From NCBI GenBank assembly GCA_022701365.1, contig JAKUHH010000151.1, forward strand, positions 215,001 to 279,000: a stretch of 64,000 nucleotides of DNA, in the 5' to 3' direction. The DNA is from Mycocentrospora acerina (taxonomy: Eukaryota; Ascomycota; Dothideomycetes; Pleosporales). The translations under genes and the position numbers were made by a program. Positions 11,885 to 22,672 of this stretch are shown here, piece by piece (within the stretch, counting starts at the first letter, position 1; every line of letters begins with the position of its first letter). The notes under the pieces are model-generated. The model saw nothing but the letters and a program-made list of their open reading frames with translations. It ran no database searches and was not told where the DNA came from.

Positions 11885-13512
11885 CTACTCCTCCATCTTC
11901 TCCCCCGCACCCCCGACAACCCCCGCATTCCCTTCGCCCAAGTGCTTTAGCAGCCAGCTCCTCTTGAAATACGTATTCGGGTGTACGATCGTATCCAGAT
12001 CCGCAATACCCCAACTCCCATCGTCCTTGACCTTTTTAATCTCCTTCTTGTGACTCCACTCAAACACGCGATTACATGCAACGTGATATCTTTGCTTGCC
12101 TATATCTTCTTTAACTGTCTTCAGCACATCGCGCTCATTAACACCAATGCGCTGCAGCATCGTGATGAGATTATCTGGGGTGAAGGTACGGTATGGGCAA
12201 CCGTGGGTTTGTCCTGGCCCAGGTAAGGGCTCAGTGAGGATTTTCTGGCAGGAATAGGGTGTGTAGCCACGACCACGCCGGTTTGAATCACCGCCAACAT
12301 CGCCGTAGGAGTGGCGGATGTTGTACTTGTATTCTTTTTGGAACTTGTCGTCGGTCATGAGTTTGAAGCTTCTTCTCCAGAATACTATGCATTCATCTAG
12401 ACTGAGGCCGATGCCCTTCAGGAATAGTGTGTATTGGAGACGGCCGTAGTGCTTTAAGTGTGAGGTTTCGCGCAGGGTGGAGTGCAGATTGCGCATGCAC
12501 AAAGGAAAACTTTGGGAGAGGGAGTCGATAGAGTTTGCGGTTATGGCAGAGAGACCATCGATGTTGGCGTCTGAGGCTGAGTATGCGGCATCTGGAGCTG
12601 TGAAAGATTGTGAAAGATGAGCGAGGATAGGCGCAAGGCGATCGTCTTCGTCAAGACGGGGGAGGGCGCGTGCCGTCAGCTTCAAAAACGTTAGCACATA
12701 ACCTCAGATAGTCGAATTGCAAAACTTGCCTCCAACGCCTCATCCAGCTTTCTTGTAAATTCAGCAACCACCAAACTCATTTGCTCCCTCTGCGGGACAT
12801 ATGCCTTCCCCCTCTTCAGCAGCACTTTTCGCTGTTCAACAAGCTCAGGCACTCTCTCCCAGTCTACCTTGAACCACTCTTGCTCCTCACCCTTCTTCAT
12901 CCCACTCGCCGCAACCAACTCCTCCCTCAACTCCCTCTTTTCGTCCTCCCTCACCTCTTCCCACTCCAAATTGAGACTTTTGACAAACTTTTGTCGCTCC
13001 AAAAGATCATCATTCTTGAACCGCAGTCTAAATAGCATCGTCTCCAGCCTCGAAAATCGGCGCCGAAGATCTTCTGTCGCCGAGAACGCCAGCCGCAGGA
13101 TAAAATGCGAGTAATGGTCTTTCTTCCGCTCATCTTGTAAATTCTGACTTCGTGACGAATCAGAACGGAGGGGAAGGTATTTGTCGAGTATGCCTCTCAT
13201 GTACTCGGTGGTTTCTTCGGGGCTACGGTTGCGGAAGCTGCATGCCTCGATTTCAGAGAGAACTGTAGAACGTTCTATTAGCTCTCATTCTCTTGTTCAC
13301 GCTGCAAATATCGCGCTCTCACCTTTCAGGCGGTTTATCGCCCATGTCTCAAATTCTTCGAGAGTAATCTCCAATGTGGGTGGCAGGACGTAGAAGTTTA
13401 GTCGATGCTCATAGTTTTGCTGCTGGAACTCTGCTTTCGCGAATTGTCTCTTCTTAGGGTCAATGTTTGCCCGGCGCTTTGAATCAACTCGAGAATAATC
13501 GTGGCGGATCAT
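11885..13512 (-). CDS. PRI2: DNA primase large subunit
   Basis: Exons 13512-13323, 13262-12730 and 12679-11885 give 505 residues. Intron 1 is 60 nt, GT-AG. Intron 2 is 50 nt with a GC donor (gcaagt) and a gctaac branch site. The start MIRHDYSRVD matches the usual family N-terminus; an in-frame ATG at 13638 would add 42 unlikely residues. The protein has HFILRLAFSATEDLRRRFSR and MLFRLRF in the N-terminal half. The four Fe-S cluster cysteines sit in FPLCM, PYSCQK, HGCPYR and HVACNR, with spacing of about 81, 17 and 41, as in yeast Pri2. It works with the catalytic subunit and polymerase alpha to make RNA primers at replication origins and on the lagging strand. Identification is secure. Confidence 0.95.
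12680..12729 (-). other. GC-AG intron in the primase gene
   Basis: The donor reads GAG|gcaagt and the acceptor ttgaag|CTG. Skipping it joins KLDEALE to LTARALPRLD in frame, as expected for primase. No GT donor nearby keeps the frame. The branch-like gctaac lies just upstream of the acceptor. Confidence 0.85.
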
Positions 13513-13857
13513 AGTTCTTTGTGTGCGTTTTGAGGTGCTGTGCTGTTCTGAGGCTGGCGGTGTTGATGATGCGGGATCGTTAAAGTGGTAGGCGCGTCGC
13601 GTGGAACGCGTCAAGTGCTCTAGCCTTTTCGAGAGCACGCGCGCGATCTACTCTTGATCCCAACTGGCTTTCTGTCCCCTCTCGATGTTATTGTTGGCGA
13701 CGTCTGCCTTGTTTTGGAGGCAGATGATTACTTTGCAAAACAATTCAAAGAATTTCCACAACACCACAGTGTGCATACGCGCAGTTATAGAGGCTGGATG
13801 TGGTCTATCATTCTATATATTGGTCTACAAGTTTCTAGCAGAGCTGTATGCCATTAC
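13513..13857. other. intergenic: primase promoter and phosphatase 3' flank
   Basis: 345 bp between the primase start and the stop of the next gene, all on the minus strand. An MluI-like acgcgt cluster (gcgcgtcgcgtggaacgcgtc, read in part) lies at about 13590-13612. ACGCGT is the core of the MBF cell-cycle element, so S-phase control is possible but unproven. Confidence 0.45.
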
Positions 13858-15010
13858 TTAAACGATCAAATCTCCCAGAGTATTTACGTATGCCGTGGGC
13901 ACAGTTGGCGCGCCCTCGGCGAGGAAGTCCTCCTTCTTGCTTACGCCCGTCAGCACAGCAAGTGTACCCCCCAACTTGCCATCGATGCCGAACTGAATAT
14001 CTGTGTTCATCCTGTCCCCAACCATACAAGTTCTGCTGCGATCAAACTTGAACTTGCCCTCGACAGCATCCATCATGGCCTGACTTGGCTTACCGAGAGA
14101 CAATGGTTCCCGTCCGATAGCCTTGGTCAGAGCAGCACCCGAGGACCCGGCACCGGGAAAAAGAGTGTGTGACATGGGTAGCGTGCTATCAATGTTGGTT
14201 GCAAGGTACTTGGCACCTCGTTGGAGATATTGGAAGCCGATCGCCGTCTTCAGGTAGGTGGGATGGAAATCAAGGCCGGTGAGTACAATGCCTACATCTG
14301 GGTCTAACAGGCTTCCATTGGCGATATTTGTGAAGTCCTCCGGCTCGATATCGCGGCGGAAGGCGGGGTCTGTGCCTCCGATATAGGGTACACCCTCTGC
14401 TTCGAGCTCCTGCTCGACACCAGACTCTCCCATTACAAACACTTTGTTCTTTGGCGCGGGAAGTTTGAGGATACGAGCGATATAAACGGCGGCGCTGTAG
14501 GATGAGCCGAAGACTTCGTCCTGTTTATTTGTCAGCCTGATTTACATGTATCCAAGTTTCTACTCACAACTTCCACAGGTATCCCCAGCTTGTCAAATTT
14601 CTTCTTGTAGTCTGCCCGCGACTTTGTACTGTTGTTGGTGACAAATACGAGTTGTTTGCCTGATATTCTGTAAATGTTGCGTCTCTAACAATCTCAAAGA
14701 GGAAAACTACCTTTGCTCCTCAACATTTCCAGTGTCTCTGGGACCTTCTCAAAGAGAAAATCGCCAGACCAGAGGACGCCTATCATTCTTCACAATCAGT
14801 GAGCCATCGTATGAATGGTAAGTACTGCTTCCGAATATCAGAAGTAGCAAAAAGTGGCGCGCATACCATCGCAGTCGAAAAGGAAGACCTATGAGCCATT
14901 CATCAGTAGGGATGCGGCGCATGCGGGGTAGTCGACAACCTTACGTCAAATCTGGACAGGAATTCTTCAATAGCGGCTTTGTCGCCTGAGAGAAACTGAG
15001 GCGGCGCCAT
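13858..15010 (-). CDS. PHO13: PHO13-type HAD phosphatase (4-nitrophenylphosphatase / phosphoglycolate phosphatase)
   Basis: Five exons: 15010-14945, 14888-14867 (only 22 nt), 14779-14711, 14659-14568 and 14520-13858, giving 303 residues, the normal family length. All HAD motifs are present: DCDGVLW (nucleophile and acid/base Asp), VTNNSTKS, KPSQAMMD (Lys) and VGDRMNTDIQFG. The enzyme is a soluble phosphatase thought to remove toxic side-products such as 2-phosphoglycolate or 2-phospholactate. For exon 4 I chose the donor gtgagt, giving VEVDEVFGSS, over an earlier GT. For exon 4's start the acceptor tatcag restores SKGKQLVF. The 22-nt exon carries the catalytic motif. Confidence 0.93.
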
Positions 15011-15241
15011 TGCTTTCGAGTGTATACGAATATCACTTATGGGATGTACTGAGTACAGTCACTGTTCCTGAAATGGAGCTGAAAGATGGTCTTGGTGGGG
15101 TACTTGGCATAGACCCTGAACTTGACACGGAAGCTTCGGGGCTACGTACCTCATTTCGGTGCTCAGCGCTCCTTCAGTAATATAAACTATATTAATTTGC
15201 TACGTCTACACCGACTCTTCTCATAGCTTTGGTTCACATAG

Positions 15242-16964
15242 TCAATCTACCAAAATCTTCTTCTCCAACTCTTCAAAGTTCTCGAAGAAGCTGTCAAAAA
15301 GGTTGACAGCATGCTCGACGTCATGAGCGCCACCAGTCTCGCGAATGCTGTGCATGCTCAGTTGAGGATTACCCAAGTCGAGTGTACGAGCTCCCATCTT
15401 CGCTGATAACATGGGGCCAATGGTGCTACCACAAGATGAATCGTTCCGGACAACGAAGAGCTGTAGCGGAACTCCCTCCTTGGCGGTTGACAAACTCGAA
15501 GAAGCCTTCTTTGCGCGACGGGCCGCCTCTTGAAGAAGGATGATCCCCGGAGAGTTTGTTGCATACCGGGCATTAGCATTTATTTTAATGACCGTACCCT
15601 TGTTCATTTCTGGCCTGTGCAGCGTGTCATACTTTGCGGGGTAATTGGGGTGCACGGAGTGCGCCATGTCTGCGGAGATGAGAAATGAGGTCGCCAGGGT
15701 CTGTTCATACGCCGTCGCCGTGTCGCTCTCGATCTTGTCATAAGACTTGTCGGAGTTTGATTCGGACGCTGGCAGAACAGAAAGCCTACGGATCACTGCA
15801 GGCAGAAGGTTGGAGTCTGCTCCTTGTGCTGTGCGAGAACCGATCTCTTCGTGGTCGAAGAGAGCGATGAGGCGGATAGTGGAGTCGTTGTCCAACGCCG
15901 AGGACGAGGAAAGGCTCTTGATCAGACCCTCAATACTGCAGTATGACATCATCAAATTGTCGAGTCGCGGAGAGAATATGAGTTCGTTGTTGAGACCACC
16001 AATGGCTGACTTTTGAGTATCGTATAGTACAATTTCGAAGTCTACAACGTCTTTCGGGTCCGCTCCCGCCTCCTCAGCAATAAGATCGACGATGTACGGA
16101 TGATGTCTCTCAGATGGAGTTGCAAGTGGCTCGAAGGAGCCATCGCTCTCGACTTCCTCCGTCTTTCCTTGCCTGTTGAGCTCTGCCGCTACGAGGCCAG
16201 CAATGGGGAATAGCTGCGTCTCCTTGTTGAACTGGAATGTCTCTTGGCGATCAAGATGTATGGCGAGAGTTGGAATCCTAAGGATGGGGCGGTCTACTTT
16301 GACGAGACGCGGCTCAATGGTTCCCTGCTTTGTTCGGACCATGGCTCGCCCCGCAATGCTGAGATCGCGGTCGAACCAGGTGTGCCAGAGACCACCGCCG
16401 TATGTTTCACACGCCACCTGCAGGAACCCATCACTCTGTCGCTTTGACACTGGCTTGATGCGCAGACATGGCGAGTCGGTATGGGCGCCGATCATGCCAA
16501 TGGGGTTGCCAGCCTTCCACTTCTTGCCAATGGCAAAGGCGACAATGGTGGACCCATTACGGGTCAGGTAGTACTTCCCTCCAGGCTGGAGAGTGGGTGC
16601 CCACGAGTCGCGTTCCTGCAGTTGCTTGTCAACTCTGGACAATGCGGGAAGCTATGTAGTCGAACGACAGGCTGCAGACTGCAGCTTGGAGCTAGAGCTT
16701 GTCCAGTGCAGCGTTGCAGCACAAGCAGCGCCCAAGGCCATATGCATCATGTACAAACAAGCTTGAAAATGCTGAAACTCACCCTGATCTGCGTGAAGCC
16801 AACCTTCTCCAGTCGCTCTCTGGCCGACTTGACCGCATGGAAGGCTGAGATGGAGATTAGCGAAATGCCACACATGCGTGACCCACTGACGCCATACGTG
16901 TGGGCGAGGCGTTCACAAACGAGAGGAAGTCCTCTGCAGCCTCGAGCGACGGTTTAGTAGCCAT
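15242..16964 (-). CDS. aspartyl aminopeptidase, M18 family
   Basis: Exons 16964-16898, 16844-16783 and 16651-15242 with introns of 53 and 131 nt give 512 residues. The M18 metal and catalytic sites are visible: GAHTDSPCLRIKP (His), SPRLDNL (Asp), DHEEIGS (Glu pair), SADMAHSVHPNY (Asp) and GGAHDVEHAVNLFDSFF (His). It removes N-terminal Asp or Glu from peptides and is a cytosolic/vacuolar dodecamer in yeast (Ape4/DNPEP-like). The start used here is MATKPSLEAAEDFL. An upstream in-frame ATG at 17045 adds 27 residues rich in Arg and free of acidic residues (see findings). It is divergent from CDH1. Confidence 0.94.
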
Positions 16965-17820
16965 GGTGCGTGTCAGGTTGTACGGTAGGAATAGACAGAG
17001 GCGTGTTGTTGGCCGGGAGTGCAGCAGTGCGCGGGTTGCGAGCATAGGGATTGGGCGGGAGCGTCGACAGAAGGCCGCGGCGGTGTGGGGTAGCCACGGA
17101 AGGTACGATCGCGCCTGCCGTGGTGCTGCGCCAAGGGGCGCGGGTGCAGGGGTGCTGATTGGCTGTCGAGGGCAGCGCGTGGGAGCAGGAGAGCATCAAC
17201 AGGGCCACAACAGAGGGCAGCCAAACAACAACGGCTCGACGACGCGCAAACACACGCTCGTTTCACCGTCCACCGGCAAATCTCACGCCCACATCTCTAG
17301 CCAGCTCGCTGCATCTATCCCACGGCCGCCTCGTGTCGGAAAATTAATTATTCATCGCGCCGTGTCTCAGCGCCTGCCCTCGTTGCCCTCTGCCTGCCCT
17401 CTGCGACTCTTCACCGTCCAAGCTCCGTCCTCACAACAGACCACCGCCCGCCCCGCCCTCGTTGCGCCCACCACTCACCTGCCCACGACTGCGGCCCTGC
17501 AATGCGCACCGACTGCAGGTGAGAAACAGGACTTTACTGGGGCTCTTGCGCCGTCGCCCACTCGCCGTCTGGGAAAGAGTCGGAACAGAGACACCAAGGG
17601 GGCCGCCGTCCATCGCAGTCGCCCACGAGTCGACTTCACCCACGATTCACCTCACCTGCCCACCTGCCTGCCTTTGACCACCTCTACGCGACCGCTGCCC
17701 CGCCAACTCCTGACCGTCTGCCACCTCGACAACCACCGCTCCTGCCGCTACCACCCCCGCTACCACCACCCCCGCAACAACGCGCCCACGCCGGCGCGTT
17801 CATAGCACAGCGCATTCACC
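16965..17820. promoter_or_regulatory. divergent promoter region between aminopeptidase and CDH1
   Basis: 856 bp between opposing starts. It is GC-rich near the aminopeptidase and strongly C/pyrimidine-rich towards CDH1 (about 17350-17800), as is usual for fungal 5' leaders. A long ORF runs through it on the plus strand but is composed of low-complexity Arg/Pro/Thr and is not believed. Confidence 0.5.
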
Positions 17821-19813
17821 ATGATGACGCGCAAGAAGGCCGAGGAGAGCGCTATGGTGGCTGCGCGCATCGAAGAGGGCCTTGCGACGCCCGCCCTCAT
17901 CTCCCCGCCAGAGTCCAAGACGCCGCCGACTGCTACACACAAGCGCAACCAGTCTGCCTTTGCGCCTGGCGCACAAGACAAAAGCTCAGAGCCAATAGAT
18001 GCCTCGGCGCTGTCAAAAGCGCTGGAGCAGTTTGAGCAAGCTGGACGTGTGAGGGAGCGAACGCCTACAGCTAGCCCCAGTCGGAAGCGCCCGCGGATAT
18101 ACGGCGACAGGTGAGCTCCTGGCAGCATGCGCATCAGAAGCAGAGCCACCAGGCTAACTACATATCTAGGTTCATTCCAAATCGCGCAGGTCAAGACCTC
18201 CAGGCCAGCTTCAACCTCCTCCACGATGATGGGTCACCTGCCACACCCTCCAAAGCACGACGTGCTCCCCACAATGAACTGCATTTTCAGAAGAGTGAGC
18301 TCTGCCTCATTTACCCCCTAGGCAACTGTTTCTGACGTCATTCTAGCTGAAGAGGCGAATCGCACATATTCCGCAGTGCTCCGCCAGGAGATGTTCGAGG
18401 GCTCTGTACCACAGTCATTGTCTCAACGCTTGTCTCCATCAGATAGTGGTAACACACGGAATGGAGCTCGCTCACACACTCCTCCAACTAAAACTACAAT
18501 ATCATTACCGCCACCAACATTGACCCCATCGACGCCCCACAAGAATCTCTTTTCCTACTCGGGGCAACCAACACCATCACGGACGCCTTCGAGTAGACAT
18601 GGGGTACTCAACCTCAATGCCCGCTCTGATCTCTACAGTCTTTCCCCAATCAAGTACAGTAGTCAACGCATGCTGCTGAGCCCCCAACGAGCTCCACGAG
18701 CTGTTTCCAAAGTGCCGTACAAGGTTTTGGACGCGCCAGATCTTGCAGATGATTTCTACCTTAACCTTGTCGACTGGGGTAGTCAAGGTACCCTTGGTGT
18801 TGGCTTGGGCTCTTGCGTCTATATGTGGAACTCGAGTAGTGGCCGAGTGACCAAGCTCTGCGAACTGGCTGACGATTCAGTCACGAGTGTAAACTGGATA
18901 CAACGGGTGAGTCAGCATCACCAGAATGAATGAATGAATGATCTTTATTAACGTAAGGCAGGGCTCGCACATAGCAATCGGCACAAATCGTGGCCAGGTA
19001 CAGATATGGGATGCCCAAACTCAGCGTCGATTACGAACGATGACGGGTCATACTGCTCGTGTTGGTGCTCTTGCATGGAACGAGCACATTCTTACATCCG
19101 GGTCACGAGATCGAACAATATATCATCGCGATGTTCGACAACCAGAGCAGTGGTTCCGCAAGCTGGTCGGACACAAGCAAGAGGTCTGCGGGTTAAAATG
19201 GAACCACGAGGACCAACAACTCGCCTCAGGAGGAAACGACAACAAACTCATGGTTTGGGAAAAACTTAATGAAGAGCCCACATTCAAGTGGAGCGAACAC
19301 CAGGCTGCTGTCAAAGCGATCGCGTGGAGTCCGCATCAACGCGGCCTGCTAGCAAGCGGTGGTGGTACCGCAGACCGAACAATCAAGTTCTGGAACACGT
19401 TAATATCCCCCAACGGCCCCTCGGCTTCCTCACTGGCCGCTGCGTCTGCAGCAGCATCGGCATCTAGCACCAGCAACGTGCCAATATCGCCCATGGCACC
19501 AGCAAACCTCATCAACAGTCTCGACACGGGCAGTCAAGTTTGCAACCTCGCGTGGTCGAAAAACAGCAACGAAATCGTCTCCACTCACGGATATAGCCAG
19601 AACCAAATCATCGTCTGGAAATACCCAAGCATGCAGCAAGTCGTTTCCCTAACTGGTCACACATATCGAGTCCTGTATCTGGCCATGAGTCCAGACGGGC
19701 AAGTCATTGTGACTGGTGCTGGCGACGAGACACTCCGCTTCTGGAACGCATTCAAGAAAAAGGAACGTACTGGCGGCCTTAGCAGCATGGACAGCTGGGG
19801 TGTGATCCGCTGA
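17821..19813 (+). CDS. CDH1: APC/C activator Cdh1 (Fizzy-related), WD40 protein
   Basis: Exons 17821-18110, 18170-18294, 18347-18906 and 18962-19813, with introns of 52-59 nt, give 608 residues. The first splice creates the C-box DRFIPNR at about residues 96-102, which docks on the APC/C. A Ser/Thr-Pro-rich segment with many potential CDK sites follows (TPSRTPSSR, SPQRAP). Then come YKVLDAPDLADDFYLNLVDW and seven WD40-type blades (GHTARVGALAW, GHKQEVCGLKW, SGGGTADRTIKFW and others). The protein ends in the Ile-Arg tail (GVIR). It targets mitotic cyclins and other substrates for ubiquitination in late mitosis and G1. The TADRTIKFWN block and phospho-site-rich N-terminus favour Cdh1 over Cdc20. 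Confidence 0.95.
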
Positions 19814-20336
19814 TCCAGCAGCAGCAGATCACACGACTGATTTTTTCATTACCTTACTGGCCCATCATAGCCATGGCAGTGTTGTGTGCAACTCACTACC
19901 ACAAAACACACACACACATGCTATAAGATCTACTTCAACCTCCCCCCTCCTCGCAGCAGTCCTAGCCGCGCGATTCCCGCACGCCTAGAGTCAACTTTTC
20001 TTGCTATTCCGCAAGATCCACATTCGACTGCCTGCTTGCTTGCCTGACTGCCTGTCTGTCTTCCACAATCGAAGAACCCAGACCGAGCATCCCATGGCGT
20101 TTTGTTTTTACAGGACCACAGGGGGGAGGGGGGAAGCCAGATACCACCAAACCCTCACTACGTTGGGGGTTTACTCGTCTTACTTGATTGCTTGTCCGTC
20201 TGTCGATCTTTTTGATTTTTTTTACCTTCTTCCTCTCATCATCATTGGCATCATCTTCTCTGCTCTTCTCTTCTCTTATTTTTGTCTTGTCCTGTCTTGC
20301 ACCGTCTTCACTGCATATAGCTCTCCTCAAGGGGGA

Positions 20337-20369
20337 GGAGAAGAGAAGAGAAGAGAAGAGAAGAGAAGA
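20337..20369. repeat. (GAGAA)n microsatellite
   Basis: About seven tandem pentamers agaag/gagaa in the CDH1 3' flank. Confidence 0.85.
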
Positions 20370-20580
20370 TTAGCCAGGGGAGAGGAGGACAGGAGATGAA
20401 ATGAACATACATGGCGTTTGGCGTTGCTTTTTTTTAATTCATGGCGGGGGGCGGTGGGGGCGTAGGGGCGTAGGGGCGTGGCAAACTCTCTCTAGATGGG
20501 AAAAGGAATTGGTTTTGCGCACATTTTGGGGAACTGGTATGGATGAATAGGTGGGCGGTGGGCACTGTGAACTGCTCGTT

Positions 20581-20605
20581 TCTCTCTCTCTCTCTCTCTC
20601 TCTCT
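20581..20605. repeat. (TC)n microsatellite
   Basis: Twelve or so TC dinucleotides in a row, intergenic. Confidence 0.9.
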
Positions 20606-21230
20606 TTTTATTATATATCTTTCAGAGGCAGACAGGTCCGCTTTGGCTGGACCCTGCTACTCATTAGGCGTTGGACAGACATGGCTCTTGTCTGGCGATG
20701 AGCCTTTGTGATGATAATGATTGTATACTACCAAATGATTGACTCATGGATTTACTCGTACCCTATATAATCTTTGGCTCCATGTCACATCCTCTTCTTT
20801 TTTCTCCAGACGATTGCCACATGCTCGCTAACATGATCATTGAAGGTCATTGACACATTTTACTAATCCGAGACAGCTGTGTAGAGAAGACGATGTAATT
20901 TTATTGTTATACAAATTCGTTACTCATATCCCAAACTCATGTTTTCCTATCCCGCTTATGTATGCGTGCCAACTATACCAACGCCTTGCTAATAATGACA
21001 AGTAAGAAAATTTGCACCATGTTTATCCATTTGATCAACACCAATCATCCAGGGCAGCAAATCGCTCGGAGAACAAATCCCGGAAGCCAGCAACACGGCC
21101 AGTACAGGAAACCGTCGCTACAGCCGGGTTCTGGCTTCTCATGTCAAGCGCTGGGCCCCAAGCTCGAAGACGCTCCCGAGCCAGAAGACGAAGAAGAGGG
21201 AAAAGAGGAAGAAAAGGAAGAGGAGCCAGA

Positions 21231-22672
21231 CTATGACCTGTGACCCGACTCTGCGCTTGGCCCGTTGCGGTAGCCAACATCGGATGTCATCTCATAGTCT
21301 CTGTGAGACGAGACACGGTTGTGAGAGCGAGGGGCAGTGCCGGCGTGGGAGGATACTACAGCAGGAGAGTTATTGACGCTGTCAAAACGGTGGCCGTCAG
21401 CACCAAACTGGTTCGCTGATGGAGGCGTGATTGGTTTTGCAACTGCAGTCTCTGCAGAATGGTTGGCATAATGCGTTGTTGCATTGGCTGTTGCGTGACG
21501 GTGCGCTGCCTTACGGGCTGGTCGGTCAAACTGAGACGCAAAATCTCTTTCATCAGTTCCGTCTGTGGCACCGCGAGCTAGGAGATTGTTAGCAAAGATT
21601 GTAATCGACTGTAGTGTGTGATGATGGGCGTAAACGTACACGTTTGTTGACGCACATCGTACTCTCCTGAGACGCGGCTACGGTCGCGGAAATGGCTGTG
21701 CCCATCGCTCTCAGCATCCGGGTTGGCAGTTTCGTACTCGAGAACCTTGATCAAACGATAGAAGATGACTGCTACAAGAGAACCAAGCAGAGGCCCAACC
21801 CAGTAGATCCAATGATAGCCGCTAAAGTTACCCAGGATGACAGCTGGACCAAACGAACGGGCAGGATTGAGAGAGCCTCCAGTGTAGAATACACCTGTGC
21901 AAACGTTAGCGACGCAACTAGTCTTGACATGGTCCTCTTACCAGCCAGCTCGGCAATGAACAGAGCGAAACCGATTCCGATGGGAGCGAGGAAGGTCGAC
22001 CTGTGCTTCTCTGCTGCCAGCATGAAGATGCAAAAGACAAGCTGGGCTGTCAGGAACATCTCAATGAAGATGCCTTGAACAATAGATGTGCCGTCACTGA
22101 GGGTTGTGCGAACAGAAAGAGGACCTGGGAACAAAGCCGAAACGACCGCAGCAGCGGCGATACCTGCGACCAACTGAGTGAAGACGAGCATTGATGCCTT
22201 GAGCCAGTCAACGGCGCCGATAAGTGCCATGGCGATTGTGACCTATGGCGATTGTGTCAGCCATGGTTACGGATGAGAATGAGTAGAGAATTGTTGGAGC
22301 ACTTACAGCAGGGTTGAACAAACCGCCACTGATGCGGAAGAAGACCCAAACATTGACCATGAGGGAGAAGCCAAAGGAAAGTGAGATGTAAATGAGCGTT
22401 CCCACGTTCATGGGGTCGTCGCCAAGCAAGTTATTGGCAACCTGGGTGCCAGTGAAGGCGAAGAACAAGAAGAGAAACGTTCCAACAAACTCGCCTATAC
22501 AAGCAATCACTAGATGGCGAACCTTGTTAGGGATCCATCCAAGACCTCCGAGGCGCTTCTCGTATACGGGCTTTGCAGATGTGTTAGGATCGGGTGTGTT
22601 GTGCGTCATCTTCATTCCAGGCAGTACGATGAAACTCTCCGCCGGTCTTGCTGTGGGGCGTGTTACGTTCAT
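21231..22672 (-). CDS. aquaporin, plasma-membrane type, with long C-terminal tail
   Basis: Exons 22672-22307, 22242-21942, 21894-21640 and 21577-21231, with introns of 64, 47 and 62 nt, give 422 residues. Both MIP signature loops are rebuilt across splice sites: SGGLFNPA|VTIAMALIG and A|GVFYTGGSLNPARSFGPAV, so both NPA boxes are intact. Six membrane helices are seen, for example ACIGEFVGTFLFLFFAFTG and GIGFALFIAELAG. The second NPA is followed by Arg as in water channels, so I expect water transport rather than glycerol, though fungal members vary. The roughly 130-residue C-terminal tail is polar, His/Ser/Asn-rich and probably cytosolic. A downstream in-frame Met (MKMTHN) is an alternative start. 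Confidence 0.94.

Larger units (their letters stand above)
19814..21230. other. intergenic, simple-sequence-rich
   Basis: 1.4 kb between two convergent genes. It contains GAGAA-type pentamer repeats near 20337-20369, a (TC)n run at 20581-20605 and G-rich direct repeats (taggggcg) near 20462-20478. ORFs inside it are low complexity. The plus-strand ORF at 20962-21243 only mirrors the aquaporin 3' end. Confidence 0.45.

Noticed and set aside
16900..17805. 301-codon plus-strand ORF between the aminopeptidase and CDH1
   Set aside because: Overlaps the first aminopeptidase exon, is low-complexity Arg/Pro/Thr and looks like GC-rich leader sequence.
20001..20399. 132-codon ORF in the CDH1 3' flank
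   Set aside because: Hydrophobic and Arg/Glu stretches come from pyrimidine runs and the GAGAA microsatellite.
22208..22265. Duplicated tatggcgattgtg near an aquaporin splice site as a possible mobile-element footprint
   Set aside because: Only a short direct repeat at the acceptor; no element between or terminal inverted repeats.
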